From the NCBI RefSeq assembly GCF_001659605.2, contig NC_035161.2:34133191-34197190 (forward strand): 64,000 nucleotides of DNA, given 5' to 3'. The notes under the pieces were generated by a model that saw only the letters and a list, made by a program, of their open reading frames with translations, was not told the DNA's origin and ran no database searches. This document shows positions 47,831 through 61,987 of the stretch, piece by piece. Position numbers and translations under genes: made by a program. Origin of the DNA: Manihot esculenta (Eukaryota; Streptophyta; Magnoliopsida; Malpighiales; Euphorbiaceae). Position 1 is the first letter of the stretch; each line of letters opens with the position of its first letter.

Positions 47831-50396
47831 TTTGATTGACAGTAGAAGAAGCAATTGAATGATGTAAAACTTCTATCTATATTTAAATGGTTCCTCTGTT
47901 TCAGTAGTTAGTCTAGTTTAGGACAAAAATGGAGATCCAGCCTTTCGGAATCTTCCTGGAGCTCACACGGCCGTGTACTTAAATCTCCTTAATTGTTTAT
48001 TTTAAGTTTAATATATATGCTTTTTCTATCATGTGCTTCATTTTCTTTTTAAATTTTGTCCTTTCTGTGTGTATTCTTCAATTTGTTGGTGTTTATTTCT
48101 TAGCAATTATATTCCATGGCCGTGATGAAGGAAAATGCTCATGAAATTTTTGTTTCTGGTATCCCTAATCAGTATAGGTTCTTGATCTATGGACTGAGAT
48201 CTATTGGCTATAGGAAGCGCGTTTCTTTGAACCATTTTTTATTTTTTTTAGCATGGGTGTGCAGTGTTATGGACCCATGATTCTTGGGTTATGCTTATTT
48301 GCAGTTAGTTCCTATAATTGCATTCCACTATGTTAAGCTTCCTATGATTGCTTGTTCTCAATTTTCAGCAATTGTATGCGAGAAATTTACGTAGCAAGCA
48401 ATGATTTTTGCCTTTGAGGTTATATATAGATGGGCGTGATTTTGCACTGTTAAGTTAGAATTTCATTTCTGATGGTGGTTTTCATATATGAAAAAATTAT
48501 CATTAATAGCTTGATGTGACTGGTTAATGTCTACCAAAAAATGATATAAACTGAAGATTAGATTAGATATTTAGTGTTGCAAAGGCTTCACAAATTGTTA
48601 GAATACTGAACCTCTTGAACCATATTATAAGCTGATCTTAGCGCCTGCCGCCCATTAGTTGGGTTGGCAAATGCATAATACAGTCACCTGGCTATGCCAG
48701 GTTTGAATCTTCCCCTTCCCCAATCTATGGATTAAAAAAAACACATGTTTTGTGCAACACAGGATAAAGCTTTTTTTTTTTTTAAATCATGATCTTTACT
48801 GTTTCAAAATAAATAATTAGTTTCTATGGTAATCTAAATCGGTGGCGAGAGAACTAAAACACAATTAAAATTTAAAATTTTAAAAATAAAATATAATGAA
48901 TTAGATGAATATTTAAAATTAAAGTTTTGAGTATATGATAGTGCACTGTAGTTAATTTATCTTGGTCCAATAGTCATTGGTCGAAGAAGAAGGCTGTTTT
49001 GATTCAACTCCAAGACAAAAACTATTTTATAATAGGTTTTAGTTCTTAGTTATAGATATATTGATCTATGAGTGACATATTTATTTTCACATTTCATATT
49101 TATGTATATGTGAATATATGGATATCTGTTTTGCTATATAGTTTTTTAAATAATTCCTAAAATTAAGTCAATATAAATTATTTTTTTAAATTAAAATTTG
49201 TTAAGATATCAATTATATGTGGGCTAACCAAAACTAAGTGGATTAAATTATCTTTATGAGGTAAGTATTATGGTAATTTGTTACTCTTATAGATTCAAAC
49301 TTAACATGAATAATTAGATTTGTTCTTGACTTTAGACAATCTAAAATGGGTGTATATATAATATAAGATGTCAATCAATTAAAATAAAAAAAATTATATA
49401 AAATATGATTAAAAAGAGTTACTATCAAAATAGCCTAATTTTAAGTGTGAAAAGAGGTGCTATCTAAATAGTCTAGTTTTAAGCACAAACTTAATTTGAC
49501 TCGGATAAAGCAAATGGCGATTTTACCCTACAATTTAATCACTAATAAATAAATTATTTATAAAATATTAACGAATCGTAGAATTATAATTAAAAATCTC
49601 ATCTAATCCTGTTTCAATTAATTTTGTAAATCCACCAATGAAGAACGATCATGGTATTTCAAAGTAAAATTGGGATTTTGTAAAATATTTTAAACTCTTA
49701 TTTTCAATCTGTCAATTTGATCCATTAAAATATTAAAATAATCGAACCTTTTCATTTCTCTTCCAGGCAATAGAATATCATAACAATTTTAAAACAATAA
49801 AAAATCTTGCTTTGAAAAACATTTTTTCAAAAGCTTACTTTAATTGAGTTTCGTGGGAGATCTTGATGAGATTAAACTGAACTTGAATTTAAAATTATAT
49901 TTAGCATTGAATTTTATAAATTTAAAAAATATTTTTCTAAACAATATTTCTAACAAACATTATATTATTTGATCAAAATATAGATTATTGTCTTATTTAT
50001 TTAAAAATTAATTTATTTTATATATAATTAAATTATATGAACTAAATGAAGAACTGAATAAAAAGAGCTAACTGTATTTCGAAATTACCTTTTTTTTTTA
50101 ATTATAAAAACTGAATTACCCATTTCTATTTAATATGAATTAATGTGTAAAATTTTATTGAATTACAATAATTAAATTACAAATTTATCTTATTATTTTA
50201 TAATTTTACTATTAAAATACGAAATTTAATTTCAAAATAAATTTTAATATTTTCTTAACAATAACTTGTAAACAAACTATTCAAAAAATTTATTAAAAGG
50301 GTCATGGCCTTAAATTGAAATATCATTATCGTTGGCTTTAATCTAAAATTACCCCTTGTGCGAAATGGCGAAGAGTGGAGTTTCGAGTTGAGGGAA
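47831..50396. other. HMGB 3' flank and AT-rich intergenic DNA
   Basis: The HMGB 3' untranslated region lies at about 47831-48050. A tRNA-like SINE candidate is at 48645-48725. From 48780 the sequence is AT-rich up to the NTPase gene, with no gene recognised. Confidence 0.4.
48645..48725 (+). mobile_element. Possible tRNA-derived SINE fragment
   Basis: An A-box-like TTAGTTGGGTTGG (48655-48667) and a B-box-like GGTTTGAATCT (48700-48710) occur at Pol III promoter spacing, followed by a C/T-rich stretch. There is no complete tRNA fold, so this is not called as a tRNA gene. Confidence 0.35.
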
Positions 50397-52379
50397 ATGG
50401 CAGCTCCTGGGAAATGCTTGCTGGTGACTGGCCCTCCTGTAAGTTTTCTCCGATCAGACTCCTTCAATATTTACCAATTTCAATTTCTTCATTTTTTTAC
50501 TCTTCTCTCCTTTTGTATCAATTTCATATTGAAGGGTGTGGGCAAAACCACTCTTATTATGCGAGTCTTTGAGAGCCTTAAAACCTCAAACCCAAACTTG
50601 GAGATTCAGGGTTTCTACACTCGTATGCTCTTTCAATCTCACTCTCTCTCTCTCTCCCTTATCAGATGTGATAGATTTGTAGATGATGACTAGTGGTTTT
50701 GCTGAATTTAGGTGAGATTAGGGAAGGAAGTGAAAGGGTCGGCTTCGAAGTCGTCACTTTGGACGGTCGAAAAGCTCCGCTCGCCTCATCCAGCATTTCT
50801 ACGTAACTCACTTTCCCCCTTTTTAGTTTTCTAATTGGTTCAGTAGTATTGTGTTGCTAGGCTTGCATTAACAGGCAGGTGGGAAAAAGTAAAATTTTTG
50901 GCTTCATGATTTTGATAGAATCTAATTATTAGTTATTACTTATTTATCTTCTTGAATTCGAGTTCAAGTAATCTATTGAATGTTGATATTTTCTGAAAGA
51001 TGTTAAAATTGCATAAAATGATCTGTACATTTCGAGGAGTGTCTCATTTCAATTTCTTGCATATTTTATAGTCTTAATGGTTCTAAGACAACCGATTTTA
51101 GATTTTCTTTTAAAATTGATGTAGTTAGTGAATACGATAATGGGAATGCTGTGCTTAAGAAATGTATTTCCCAAGTGGAATAGACATTGTAACTTTTCTC
51201 TGTAATTTAATTTCTTCAATGAACATGAATATGTTTTCAATTTTTCTAAAATTCATATTAGCATTTTGTTTCTGATGTGGAATTGGTTTCAAATAGAGCT
51301 GAATAACAAAAAAAAGTACATATATATATGGCTGACCCCTACTAGGATTAAGGCTTAGTTGTCACTGTTGTTAGTTTTAGCATTTTGTTTCTATTTCATG
51401 CATGTGGAGTCCAAATGTTAAAAAAATCGATTATATTGAAATTAAGATGGGTGTGCATACATTGTTTGCCCTTTTGTTAAAAGAAATTTCTTAATATTTG
51501 TTGAGTTAACCTTCCCTTTACACTTTGCTGTGCAAACTGGTACCTACTGCCATGCCCTATTTTCTGTAGTTTCAAACTTGTTTTTTTCTTTTCTTAATGC
51601 TCTATTGCTTCTTATTGCTTGAATCTGACACTAATTATCTCAGGCCAGAGTCCTTGAGATGGCCTACTGTTGGGAAATATAAAGTTGACTTAGCATCATT
51701 TGAGTCGCTGGCATTACCTGAGTTGCAGGTCAGCCAGTTTTGAATATTGATTATCTTAATACACACACACACACACATATATATGAGCAATAAGATTTTT
51801 TTTTTTTTTTGGTTATTAGGTCAAAGAAGATGCTGATCTCTTCATCATTGATGAAGTTGGAAAAATGGAGTTGTATAGTTCATCATTTTTCCCTGCTGTT
51901 CTAAAAGTTTTAGAGTCAAATGTCCCAGTTTTGGCTTCAATCCCTGTTCCTAAATTTGGCCGTGATATACCTGGAGGTACATGTTCCTAATACAATTGCC
52001 TTTATTTCTAAACACTTATAATTACTTGTTCCATCATTTTGTACACTTATTTGTTGGTAGAAAAGTGTCTGTTTCACAAGAGAACCAATGTGGTATGAGA
52101 GGAGGTTATAGTTTGAGAAATTCTTGCAGTTCTTGTAAATGGCTTAATGCTAATGCAAACTTGAAACAGGATGTAACCTTAGGCGAGGATGTAACCTTAA
52201 TGATAATTCTTGCAGTTTTTGTACTAAATTTTTATTGTGACAAAGCCTTGTAAATTACTGCAGTTGCGAGGTTGAGGAATCATCCAGGGGCTACTATTTT
52301 CACCTTAAGCCCAAATAACAGGGATGCTGTTAAAGAACAGATCTATAGGCAGCTGGTAGATTCACTGCGGAAGCTTTAG
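50397..52379 (+). CDS. P-loop nucleoside triphosphatase, THEP1/NTPCR family (6 exons, 192 aa)
   Basis: Small NTPase of the THEP1 (human NTPCR-like) family, which hydrolyses nucleoside triphosphates; its cell role is poorly known. Exons: 50397-50438, 50535-50622, 50712-50802, 51644-51728, 51820-51976, 52264-52379 (579 nt, in phase). Walker A is GPPGVGKTT (residues 12-20), split across exons 1 and 2. Walker B is DLFIIDEVGKMELYS, with the family's DEVGKMEL signature. GFYTREIREG and VGFEVVTLDGR match the family beta strands, and the protein ends VDSLRKL. Length (about 190 residues) is normal. The upstream ATG at 50364 is in another frame, so 50397 is the start. Confidence 0.93.
51760..51777 (+). 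repeat. (CA)n microsatellite in NTPase intron 4
   Basis: A short AC dinucleotide run followed by AT repeats, close to a T run before the exon 5 acceptor. Confidence 0.8.
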
Positions 52380-55300
52380 ATGCTGCATCCATTGTGAAAC
52401 TTGTAAGTCTAGTTGGAGAGGCTTGTAGGACAAATATCATCATGGTGTTCTATTGATAGAATATCTTTTCTTTTTCACTTTAATCTTGTCATCTCATATT
52501 GCTACAGACTTGGTGAAGAGTTCAAATTACATTATTCGTCAAGTGGTTCGTATAACTATTTACAAAAAGAGACCATAAAGGTCGTTTGGTATAACTGCTA
52601 CCTCATCTCCAAAACTCAACCTGTTTATCAATTTTGCAACAGTTATGCTTGATTCAGCAAATGCCATCTTCACTGAGATCTTTAGTAATTAGGGACAACC
52701 CCTACATCTGACAGTCATCAGACATAAATGTGCCCTGTTTCTTTGAGGAGGAGAAAATACTCATGTTTATGTTTGCTTTGATTGCTAGGTTTGAAATGAT
52801 CTCCAATTCTCCATGTCAATGCAAGTCTCAGAAAAATGAAGCCATTTTAGTGATGCTCTAGGAAACTTGTCCTACTTGCATCCCAGATTGAGTTTATATA
52901 TAGAGGAGCGTCTGAGTGTCACCAGCAACTTTCTTTCTGTCATTAGATTGTGATTGCAACAAGCTACCACCAGTTGTAAATATGGTTTTGCGAGAATTTC
53001 CCAAACTGTAATTAACCCATCTATAAAAACCTAAGGACCTTTCATTTTTTTTTTCCCAATGCAAAAGTAATGGGAATGAGGTCTCCAAGCATGATGCCAT
53101 GCAAGGAAAATAAAATCTCAATGATTTTTTTTAATATTTCTTTTTTTTTGTATGAAGCATTTTTGTTATTTTCATAAAATTTCTATTAGTAAGTAAAATT
53201 AACTACATACAATAGTAAAAATTTAGAATTTATATAAATTGAAATTTTAATTTAAATATGTATTGTATAATATAATTTGAATTTAAATAGAAAATTGATC
53301 TGATTAATTAAGAAAATCAAAGAATCTTAAATAACATTAAGCTCTCATATTATTTTTCAGCTAATCAAAATAAAAAAAATAATTACCAAATCCAATTAGG
53401 TAGGGCATGCAATCCCATTGTTATTTTCTTTTCTCATTTTTATATATAATATAATATATAGATAAAAATGGTTTTATTTGTCTCCGTAATTTGTTAATTC
53501 TACTTAATTATCCAAAGGAGTTATGTATGTAACTACAAGCTTAGATGACGCCAGGCCCAACAACACATCTGGGCTTGGATGTTATATTTCCATACTGGAA
53601 TACATCAAATATTTCTGAATTAGAAGTTTTCTATTGGGAATCTAATCCATCCCTTCAAAATTTTTTTATCGAATCACAAACAAGTTGTCCATATTTTTAT
53701 TTTTAAACTTAGTTCTCATAATTAATATTCAGAAAATTTTAAATGTATAGATGGGAGTGTCCAAGATTCATCTAACTGGAAATCACCAGTAGCATCAAAA
53801 TTTTCAGACATTTAATTTAAATGCCCAGTCCTTAATGTCCCTCAAAGACAACGTCCCTAATGAAGTGATTAACATGCCCATGTACACCAGCAGACAACCC
53901 TCAACTAGTGCAAAAGCCTCCAAAAAGTAACCTCTCTGGCCATTGTAGCTACTACCTTGGCAGTAGCAGCAGCACCTACTGCTATGGCCATAGAGATATT
54001 ACATACTGATATTGCTCCGCATTCCTATTTCAAGCATCGACTCTTTAATCGTTGGATGAATGGATATATAGATTTATTAGTAAATGAGTCCATGAATTGC
54101 AATTATTATTGATCGAATGTATATTTAATCGTTGTTAACTTTGACTGGGTTAACTTGGTATTTGATATCATCTTTTTTTTATTTTATTTTAAATAAATTA
54201 GTTAATTAGATAAGAATATTTGATTAGGATCACGTGACACATGACATGCAAAAGCCCAAGTTCAACTAGTACATAGGAAATTGCAAATATCCATACACCC
54301 AACATCACAGAACAAACATTGAGGCTCAAGATTTATTATTCCCCTACAAAAAGCTTGGGTATGAATTAAGGACCGAGTTGGTCCACCAGACTCCCAAACA
54401 ACAAAGAAGCCGCCCCAAAAATAATAGCCAGACTGCAACTTTACCAACCAAAAACTTGTCACAAGTCCCAGACCACGTGGTTCTAGTGCAAAAGTTGTCT
54501 ACTCTTTGGTCCCAACAGCAACAGAGGGAGGCCCAGACAGCAGCACTCACTCTCACTGCTCCATCATTCTAAGTCATATTTTACTTCTCCAGTTGCAGTT
54601 GTTGTTGTTTATCTCTTATAAAATTATGTTGAAGGTATCAAATTCCATGTACCTATACCTTATCTCTCCATCATTAGATAAAGAGTCGCTTTACAACTAA
54701 AGCTTGTTCTACCATTTATCCTTATCATGAGTTGTATCATCAACTTGACTTTTCTTTTCCTCTCCCTTTTATAGGGAACATCGCTTTAAACAATTTCATT
54801 AAGCGACTGCTCTGTTTTATATCATACGAAGGAAGGGATATTTCAAAAGAACAGCCATATGTAGCTGGCTGCAATCATATTATAGTTTGGTAAAATGTAA
54901 ACCGTTCATACGGGTCAATCGGTAATCGATCATCTCAGTTGAGTTTCTGGGGTCAAAAAACTTGCTGAAGAAGTTGGAAAAATAGGCCAAAAACAGGGGC
55001 TCTGTGATAAGAAATAAAAAAATAAAAAGTCGTATCTGACACATTCTCTGTGGCTCTTAAAAGATACGCAGCAGATTGCAGATGGCAAGCAGGCACACAC
55101 ACACATGCATGAGCTTCTATAAAATAAAGAAATGAGGCAGCCAGCGAACGAGAGGCACCTTTATGTCCCGTCTAATGTGCCGCCAAATGGAGACGTCGTG
55201 CGCATAATCGCCTGTCCATGAGCTGTTCGTCGCTGCCATCCAGTACTCTTTTTTCTTATTAATTACCATTACAATTTAAATTTAAAACTTACCGCCGGAA

Positions 55301-55560
55301 TAAACACCACCCTAGCATCATCATTGACATGTACATTAGAAGATTACGACGACGTAAGCCACCTGTTCTAAGGTCAAGGTTGTGGAGTCATGATCTATCC
55401 AAACCCAATAATTATTCTGTAAAAATGGGGACATGCAAATAAATATTTCAATCAATACAATAATAATATATAAAAAGAAGGGTATAATTACAGAATAAAG
55501 TAAAAAAAAAAAACTATATCACATGGAATGGAAGTTTCACTTTCCAGTCATTTATTCCAG
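52380..55560. other. NTPase 3' flank and intergenic DNA
   Basis: The NTPase 3' untranslated region probably covers about 52380-52900. The rest is AT-rich with no recognised gene. A CCACGTGG G-box occurs at 54473-54480, and an imperfect stem (about 53931-54000) pairs TCTCTGGCCAT with ATGGCCATAGAGA. Neither is tied to a known transcript. Confidence 0.35.
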
Positions 55561-56885
55561 GTAATGGCAATGGCCTTTATTACTTTTCTTAATTGTTAAT
55601 TATTATCTTCTTTTGGTCTCCTACACAAACTTCATCTTTGAGATTTTCACTTTTTCTCATTTCGAACTCTCGCTTCTGTTCCTTAACCACGATTTTCTCT
55701 GCCTCTCCACTTCCAATTTGTTTCTTGTTAGTTTCAGTTCAAGAAACAGGTTTTCAATTGTTGTTTCTCCACTTTCTTCATTAAGCTGCATATGGGTAGT
55801 TGCCATTTCTCCTAAAGGTACGTTGGAAGATGATTCTTTTTCGTTTTGCTATTTTGGGTATTCCTTGTTTGGTGCTTCAAGCCTACTGTAGTGCTGTACA
55901 GGAACAGCAAAAGGGAAAATAAAAAGGTTCCAAAATTTCTGTATTTTCTTGTCAGTTGCCTTTTATCATGAAACTGTGAAGATAATAATTGAAAGTGACT
56001 GCAACTGAGCCATTTTCTTTTGTGTCAGGCTCAGTTTAGTGCAGGTTTTGATCCTTTTTCCAGTTAGAAATATTAGGAATTTCATGTCTTTAAGGTTTTT
56101 CTCAGCTAGCAAAAACAGAGCACTGACGTTTTGCTCTGTTTGCTGATCGGCAATATGTGAAACGCAAGGAACTTTCTCTGTTTTATTCTCAAGAAATTTC
56201 TTTCGAGATCATGTGCCTGCATTCTGATACTTTTTAAAGAATTCAGATTGAGCTTCAGCTTCTGAACTCGCTGAATTCTAATGCCAAAGATAACGATTTA
56301 GATCTTGTGATTGGTATGATTCTTTCTAGATCTTTTCATGGTAGTAACTATAAATCTTCCGCGGTTCGAAGTAAGATTGTCTTGCCCATGTATGTCTGCA
56401 TGAAGTTTTCTTCAATACTTAAAAACTCACAGATTTGCTGCAAATCCCCTCAAGTGAATTCTTCATACTAAATTTCCCTAATTTCAGGGCGAATTCTCTA
56501 TCAATTTGCTCATGGTGAAAGAGAAATCTAAACCAAACACACAAATTAGAGGTTATTATCTGCAAATCAAGTTGTTAAAAGGAATGGATTATTCTTTATC
56601 TTTGATGAGCTTATAACCATTTGCAGATTGGCAGTGGCACATAGATCTTTGTCTATTCGGGTTTTCTTTTTATTTTCTTTTACTCTTCATGTTGGAATGA
56701 ATTTTGCATTTGGCCTTGCAGGTTATAACAAAATACGTCCGTGATATTAATTGGATAAAGTCAATTTGTTTCTGGCTTTTAATGGGGTGAAGCAGATGAA
56801 TGCTGAGGAAATGACAGGCTTTTGGTAGACCATTTGAGCTTGCATGGGAGGATTTTTCCATTTTCTTAATTTCAATCAGAGCAGC
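55561..56885 (+). promoter_or_regulatory. Leader region of the TRM gene
   Basis: A TC-rich stretch (55600-55800) followed by intron-like AT-rich DNA looks like 5' untranslated exons separated by at least one intron. Small open frames here have no known domain. Exact leader exons could not be set. Confidence 0.4.
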
Positions 56886-59800
56886 ATGGCTAGGAAAATT
56901 CTTGCACATAAGCAACATGCTGATGGTAACTATAATCATCAATTATCATTTTCTTGCATTCATATGGGAAAACAGAGCACCCATTGATTAACTATCTTTC
57001 AATTCTGAATCATAAAGAAATCAACGAAAGTCCCCTTGCACGATAGATGAGTGATTAACTGCAATTATGCCAACTAGTTCCATTCTTTTGTCCAGCTTGA
57101 TAAGTAATGCACATTCAACTACTGTGCAGGATTAGAAGCTCCTCGAAATAGCTTGGAGCTGCAGGTGGAAACTTCTCAGAGCTGTTGTGTTGCAGGGGAT
57201 GTACATGTAATTATTCTGAATCGCATACCTTAGATCTTGTTTTCTTTTTCTAATTTTATGATTTGTTCTCCTTGTTTATGCATTCATATGAACTTAGCTA
57301 CAAATTTTCTATTACACTCATCAGGGTGAAGAAGACTGGTCCGAAAAGAGCTATTATCCAATTGAGGGTTCAGTGAAAAGTTTGATTAATGAGGAAATTT
57401 CCAAACAATCTAACACCAGAAAAAATGCTCCAAGTATTGTGGCCCGGTTGATGGGTGTAGACATGTTACCATTGGATACAACATCTGTAGTTCAGCCAAT
57501 TGATAAAAAGAAAGAAGGCGTAATAACAAAGCACTCGAGAAGGGAGAAAAATGAGAGGAGCTCAGTCAATCATTTCTCTTCCCTTCCGAATTCTTCCAGG
57601 CATATGGAATTTGATTCACTTTACCCTTCTAAAGAAAGAGATGTTGACAGATGGAGTAATGGCCAGAAACTAGGAAAACCAAGGCCTCGAGAACATCCTC
57701 AAGAGGAGGAGCTACAGAAGTTCAAAAAGGAATTTGAAGCTTGGCAAGCCGCCAGGTTTAAGGAGTGTTCAAAGGTGGTTGAACTCAGCAGCAATCCTTG
57801 TCAGTTGCTTGCTCAGGAAAACACCAACAGGCAGAAAATGTTACTCAATACAAATCCTCTAATTTCAACAAGTGAAGAGCCTATAGAACATAAGGGTCCT
57901 GCATTAAATGCAAGGTCATTGGAAACATCTAACTGGCATCATAGACATAAGCTGGAAATCTTCCCAGATGAACAAAAGCAATCATTTTCTTCAAGAAACA
58001 GAAGCATAAATAGAAACTATGAGCACTCAATAAATTACTATCAGAAAATGGATAAATCTCCTGCCTCCTCAAGGATTGTGATCTTGAAACCTGGTCCTAA
58101 TAGAATTTGCGACTTTGAAGAGTCTTGGACTAGTTCCCCGGGTACTTTAGAGGACAGAGGTAGTATAGAAGATTTCCTTGAGGAGGTGAAGGAAAGACTG
58201 AAATGTGAACTGCAAGGGAAAACACTTAAAAGGGGTTCTGTAGTTAGAGGAAGTGGAATTGAGACCCCTTTTCGTGAAAAGCCATCAGATCCAAAACAAA
58301 TTGCTCGGCATATAGCAAAACATGTCAGAGATAGTGTTACACGGGACCTTGGAATGAATCTGCTCCGATCAGAATCAACACGATCATATAGAAGTGAGAT
58401 TCAGTTCAGTGGACCAGGTTCTCCTGAGTTCATCAACAGGGATACTAGGAGATTCTTGTCAGATAGACTGAGGAATGTACACAAGAGAGAAACACATTCT
58501 CCAGCTGTTCCTTTAGTTGTTAGAGGCAGCTCTGCATTATCTCTCTTAGATAAAGAGAAAATCAGACTAGAAGAAGTGGAAGATACTTCACCAGCTGGAA
58601 CTTTGCCGAGCTACTGGGAAATTGTGAAAGATGATCAAGAAGTGCAAACTAGATCCTTCAGGCATGGAGATGATGATGGAGTGCTTCATAGAGAATTGTC
58701 TCCTAGGAACCTAATTCGATCTTTATCGGCTCCTGTATCAGGAACATCATTTGGTAAGCTTCTTCTCGAGGACCGCCACGTTTTAACTGGTGCTCATATC
58801 AGGAGGAAGCATGAATCTCTTGAAAATGTGACAATGGAATCAAAAAAACTGAAGAACGAAAGATTTAATATCAAAGAAAAAGTTTCCAACTTCAGGTACA
58901 GTTTCGCTCTTAGGGGAAGGCTATTTGGCAAAAAGCTGCAATCAATGGTGGAATTACAAGGTTTTGAGCAGGATTTTGTAAAGGATATCATGAGCGGGCC
59001 AACAGTTGTTAGGAACTTTGGCGAAATACATGTGATGGTACTGCTCAATTCATCAGTTGATTTTTTTAATCTCCTTTTTTTGTCCAAACGACTTAGTCTT
59101 TAATTGTCCGGTCTTAGGAGAACTCAACTGAGGTGCCCCCAAGCCCTGCATCTGTGTGCAGCAGTACTCAAGAAGAGTTCTGGAGGCCAGTGGATTATCT
59201 CAGCCCAGTATCAACATCTGATGTCACTCTGGGGGAAGATAGTACAATGCCACAGCTGTTTAGAGAGATCAGCTCTAATCTGAATGGTATATAAACAATT
59301 TTCTCTTTGCATGCATGAATTTATTTAACTCATGAGCTGTGACTTGATTTTGGCAAACACTTTTGGATGTTTAGATGAACTATCTGAATTGTTTTTTCCT
59401 TGTTTTATGCTCATGTTATGCCTCAGTGACATGCTGTAGAATCTTATTGGCTTGTCATGGTATTTGGACTGATTCGAAATTACTTGTAATTAGCATGTAA
59501 GATCTTGCAGACTGAGACACTGAGGCTCAGTAAATGACAAAGCAGCTCTTCCTATTTGTTGATTATGCAGAACTGCGAAGGCAACTAAGTCAACTTGAGT
59601 CTAATGAGCCAGAAGACTCGACGATTGAAGAGGAACGGAGTGAGTTCATAGTGGTAGATGTGGAGGATAAACACGAAGCTTACATAAGAGATTTGCTTGT
59701 TGCTTCTGGATTATATGATGGATCATGTGATAAATGTTTTTCAAGATGGGATCCACTTGGAAAGCCTATCAGCAACTTAGTGTTTGAAAAAGTTGAAGAA

Positions 59801-60205
59801 TCTCAAAGAAACTTGGCCAAAGATGATCAAAATACTAATAGAGATGACAATGAGAAGAAGCTAGATCACAAATTGTTATACCATTTATTGAATGAAGCAC
59901 TTTCAACTGTACTTGGACCCCCTGTGACCATGTCCAAATTCAGAAGAAAGATTATAAGTTCCTCCATGGTGCCACCTCTACGCGGAAGGAAACTATTGGA
60001 ATGTGTATGGGAGATGATCCGCGTGTATTTATATCTCCCAGATGACAAAGCCTACCACTCACTAGATAGTTTGGTCGGCAGGAATCTGGAATGCACTCCT
60101 TGGTTGAGCTTGATCGACGATGAGGTAAACGATTTGGGAAAAGAGATGGAATGTATGATAGTGGGAGATCTAATAGAGGAAATAGTGAAAGATATTCAGT
60201 TGTAG
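56886..60205 (+). CDS. TRM/LONGIFOLIA-type DUF4378 protein (5 coding exons, 877 aa)
   Basis: Member of the TON1-recruiting-motif family, linked to cortical microtubule organisation and cell elongation; this gene's own role is not known. Coding exons: 56886-56925, 57130-57206, 57325-59037, 59118-59286, 59571-60205 (2634 nt, in phase). The N-terminus reads MARKILAHKQHADG-LEAPRNSLELQVE. The conserved VARLMGVDMLP motif (DUF3741/LONGIFOLIA-like) is at about residues 75-88. The middle is long, charged and low in structure (SSFSSRNRSINRN, LSPRNLIRSLSAP). The C-terminal DUF4378 begins around EAYIRDLLVASGLYDG and includes HKLLYHLLNEALSTVLGPP, LLECVWEMIRVYL, and ends MIVGDLIEEIVKDIQL. Exon 3 alone is 1713 nt. 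The first ATG is chosen because its short exon joins in frame to a typical family N-terminus; a further upstream start is not excluded. Confidence 0.88.
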
Positions 60206-61596
60206 TTGTGTTTGAATTAGTCTTGTGGATCAGCAGGGTCACTTGTTAGATGATATTAGATAGACAGTAAGTATACGAATATGTACATGGCTATATCCTG
60301 AACTTGGGGATTGCCAGATCTTCTAGGTGATTGCTGAAGTAGGAGATTTATTGTTCATGTGTATATATAAATATATGTTTTGGACTGAGCAATGATGAGA
60401 CAGCACAACAGAAACAACCACTCCATAGTCCAAAAGTTTAATGATAACTGTATAGAAAATAATTAATTAATTTATATTAATTTCTCGGTGCAATAATTTA
60501 CATATAAAAAAAATCCCCCAAGGGCCACTAGAGCTAGTATAACAGGAAAAATAGCATTTTTAAAAAGATATTTTATCAGAGAACTTTAAATATGGACCTG
60601 GTGAAGCCAAAAAATATGTAAATTTTCTAATCTAATCAAGAAAGCTACCTACCTTGAAATATGAATTATGAAGCATCCCACATCATCTCAATGTGAACAC
60701 AGTAATTGAATCTGCCGACATTCAGAATGATTAGTTGACGGAGAATGACTTACAGTGAATACATCAGCAAATATATTCCGCAATAATTTTGGTGGTTGGG
60801 GGGGGGGGGAAGCTATTTGTTACTCATCAACATTAGCCTCATAGCTATTGAAATCTCTTGAAAAGGACAGTTCCGAGTTAATTTCCAGTGAACGAGGTTT
60901 TTACTTCTGCATGCTTTAAAGGACTCGAAGAATAGAAGGTGGCATTGTGGAAGAGCCATCTATATCAGCAAGCTTTAGATTGCAATATATATAAACTAGT
61001 CTGTTTGCGCCCCACATGAGTCGTGGTATGAAAATATTTTATATTACTGTAATATATAATAGTTATTTTATAAAATAATATATTTTTTATATTAATTTCT
61101 TTTATTTATTAAGAGAAATAATTTTTTTTTCTTTTATATCTAAATTTTGAATTTAACACTATTAATTGATAGATAATAGATTATAATATAAAATATGGGA
61201 TTCAAAATAATATAAAAAAAACTATTAATTAAATATGTAATCTATTACTACAAAATAAAAAAAGATAACTATGAAGGAAAATTAAAAATTTAATTAATAT
61301 GCATAAGAAATTTAAAGATCTCAAAAATTAATTAATTGTATAAAAAAATTAAAAATTTTAGTACTATATATTAGTAATATACAATAACAGATTTCATTCA
61401 AAAACCTATATTTTTTAAAAAATAAAATTTATTAAACTTTAATAGTGGGTGAATTAATTATTGTAATTATGGCGGTTGGAGAGGAGAATCATTTGAATCA
61501 AAGAGTCCCAATAATTGAATAACTATCGTCCAACTTCTATCTATTTAAGAGGGTTGGGTTGACCGGTAAGAATTGTGTAGTCATACATCCATATTA
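60206..61596. other. TRM 3' flank and AT-rich spacer up to the hAT element
   Basis: The 3' untranslated region likely ends near 60400-60500. A run of about 11 guanines lies near 60798-60810. AT-rich DNA fills 61020-61590. No gene recognised. Confidence 0.4.
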
Positions 61597-61604
61597 GATA
61601 CAAG
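61597..61604 (+). repeat. 8-bp target-site duplication (left), GATACAAG
   Basis: GATACAAG precedes the hAT terminal repeat and is repeated at 62702-62709 after the element. Confidence 0.9.
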
Positions 61605-61987
61605 TAGGGGTGAGCATTCGGTCGGTTCGGTTCAAAACTGAACCGAACCGAAATAACTAAAAATTGAATTGCAGTATTTTACATAAATCGAACCGAACCG
61701 AATAAGAGAGATAACCAAATCAAACCGATTTGGTTCGGTTCGGTTCGGTTGGTTCGATCAGTTAAACCGATTTTCAAACTTTTCATTATTCTTTTTACTC
61801 TTTTTAGATTGATTTTTAGTGTTCTAAAATTCAATCTAAAAAAGAGTAAAAAGAACAATTAACAGTACACAAATTCAACAATCAAACATTCAACACACAA
61901 ATTCAACAATCAAACGTATACAAATTCAACAATCAATAGCAAATAACACTTGCCAAAATAACACTTGCCGACTGAGGGCTATGGAAT

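Noticed and set aside
48645..48725. tRNA gene
   Set aside because: Box-like motifs are present but I could not form an acceptor stem or anticodon arm.
54262..54556. Minus-strand open frames of 66-70 residues near a G-box
   Set aside because: No domain, no partner exons with plausible splice sites, and low complexity.
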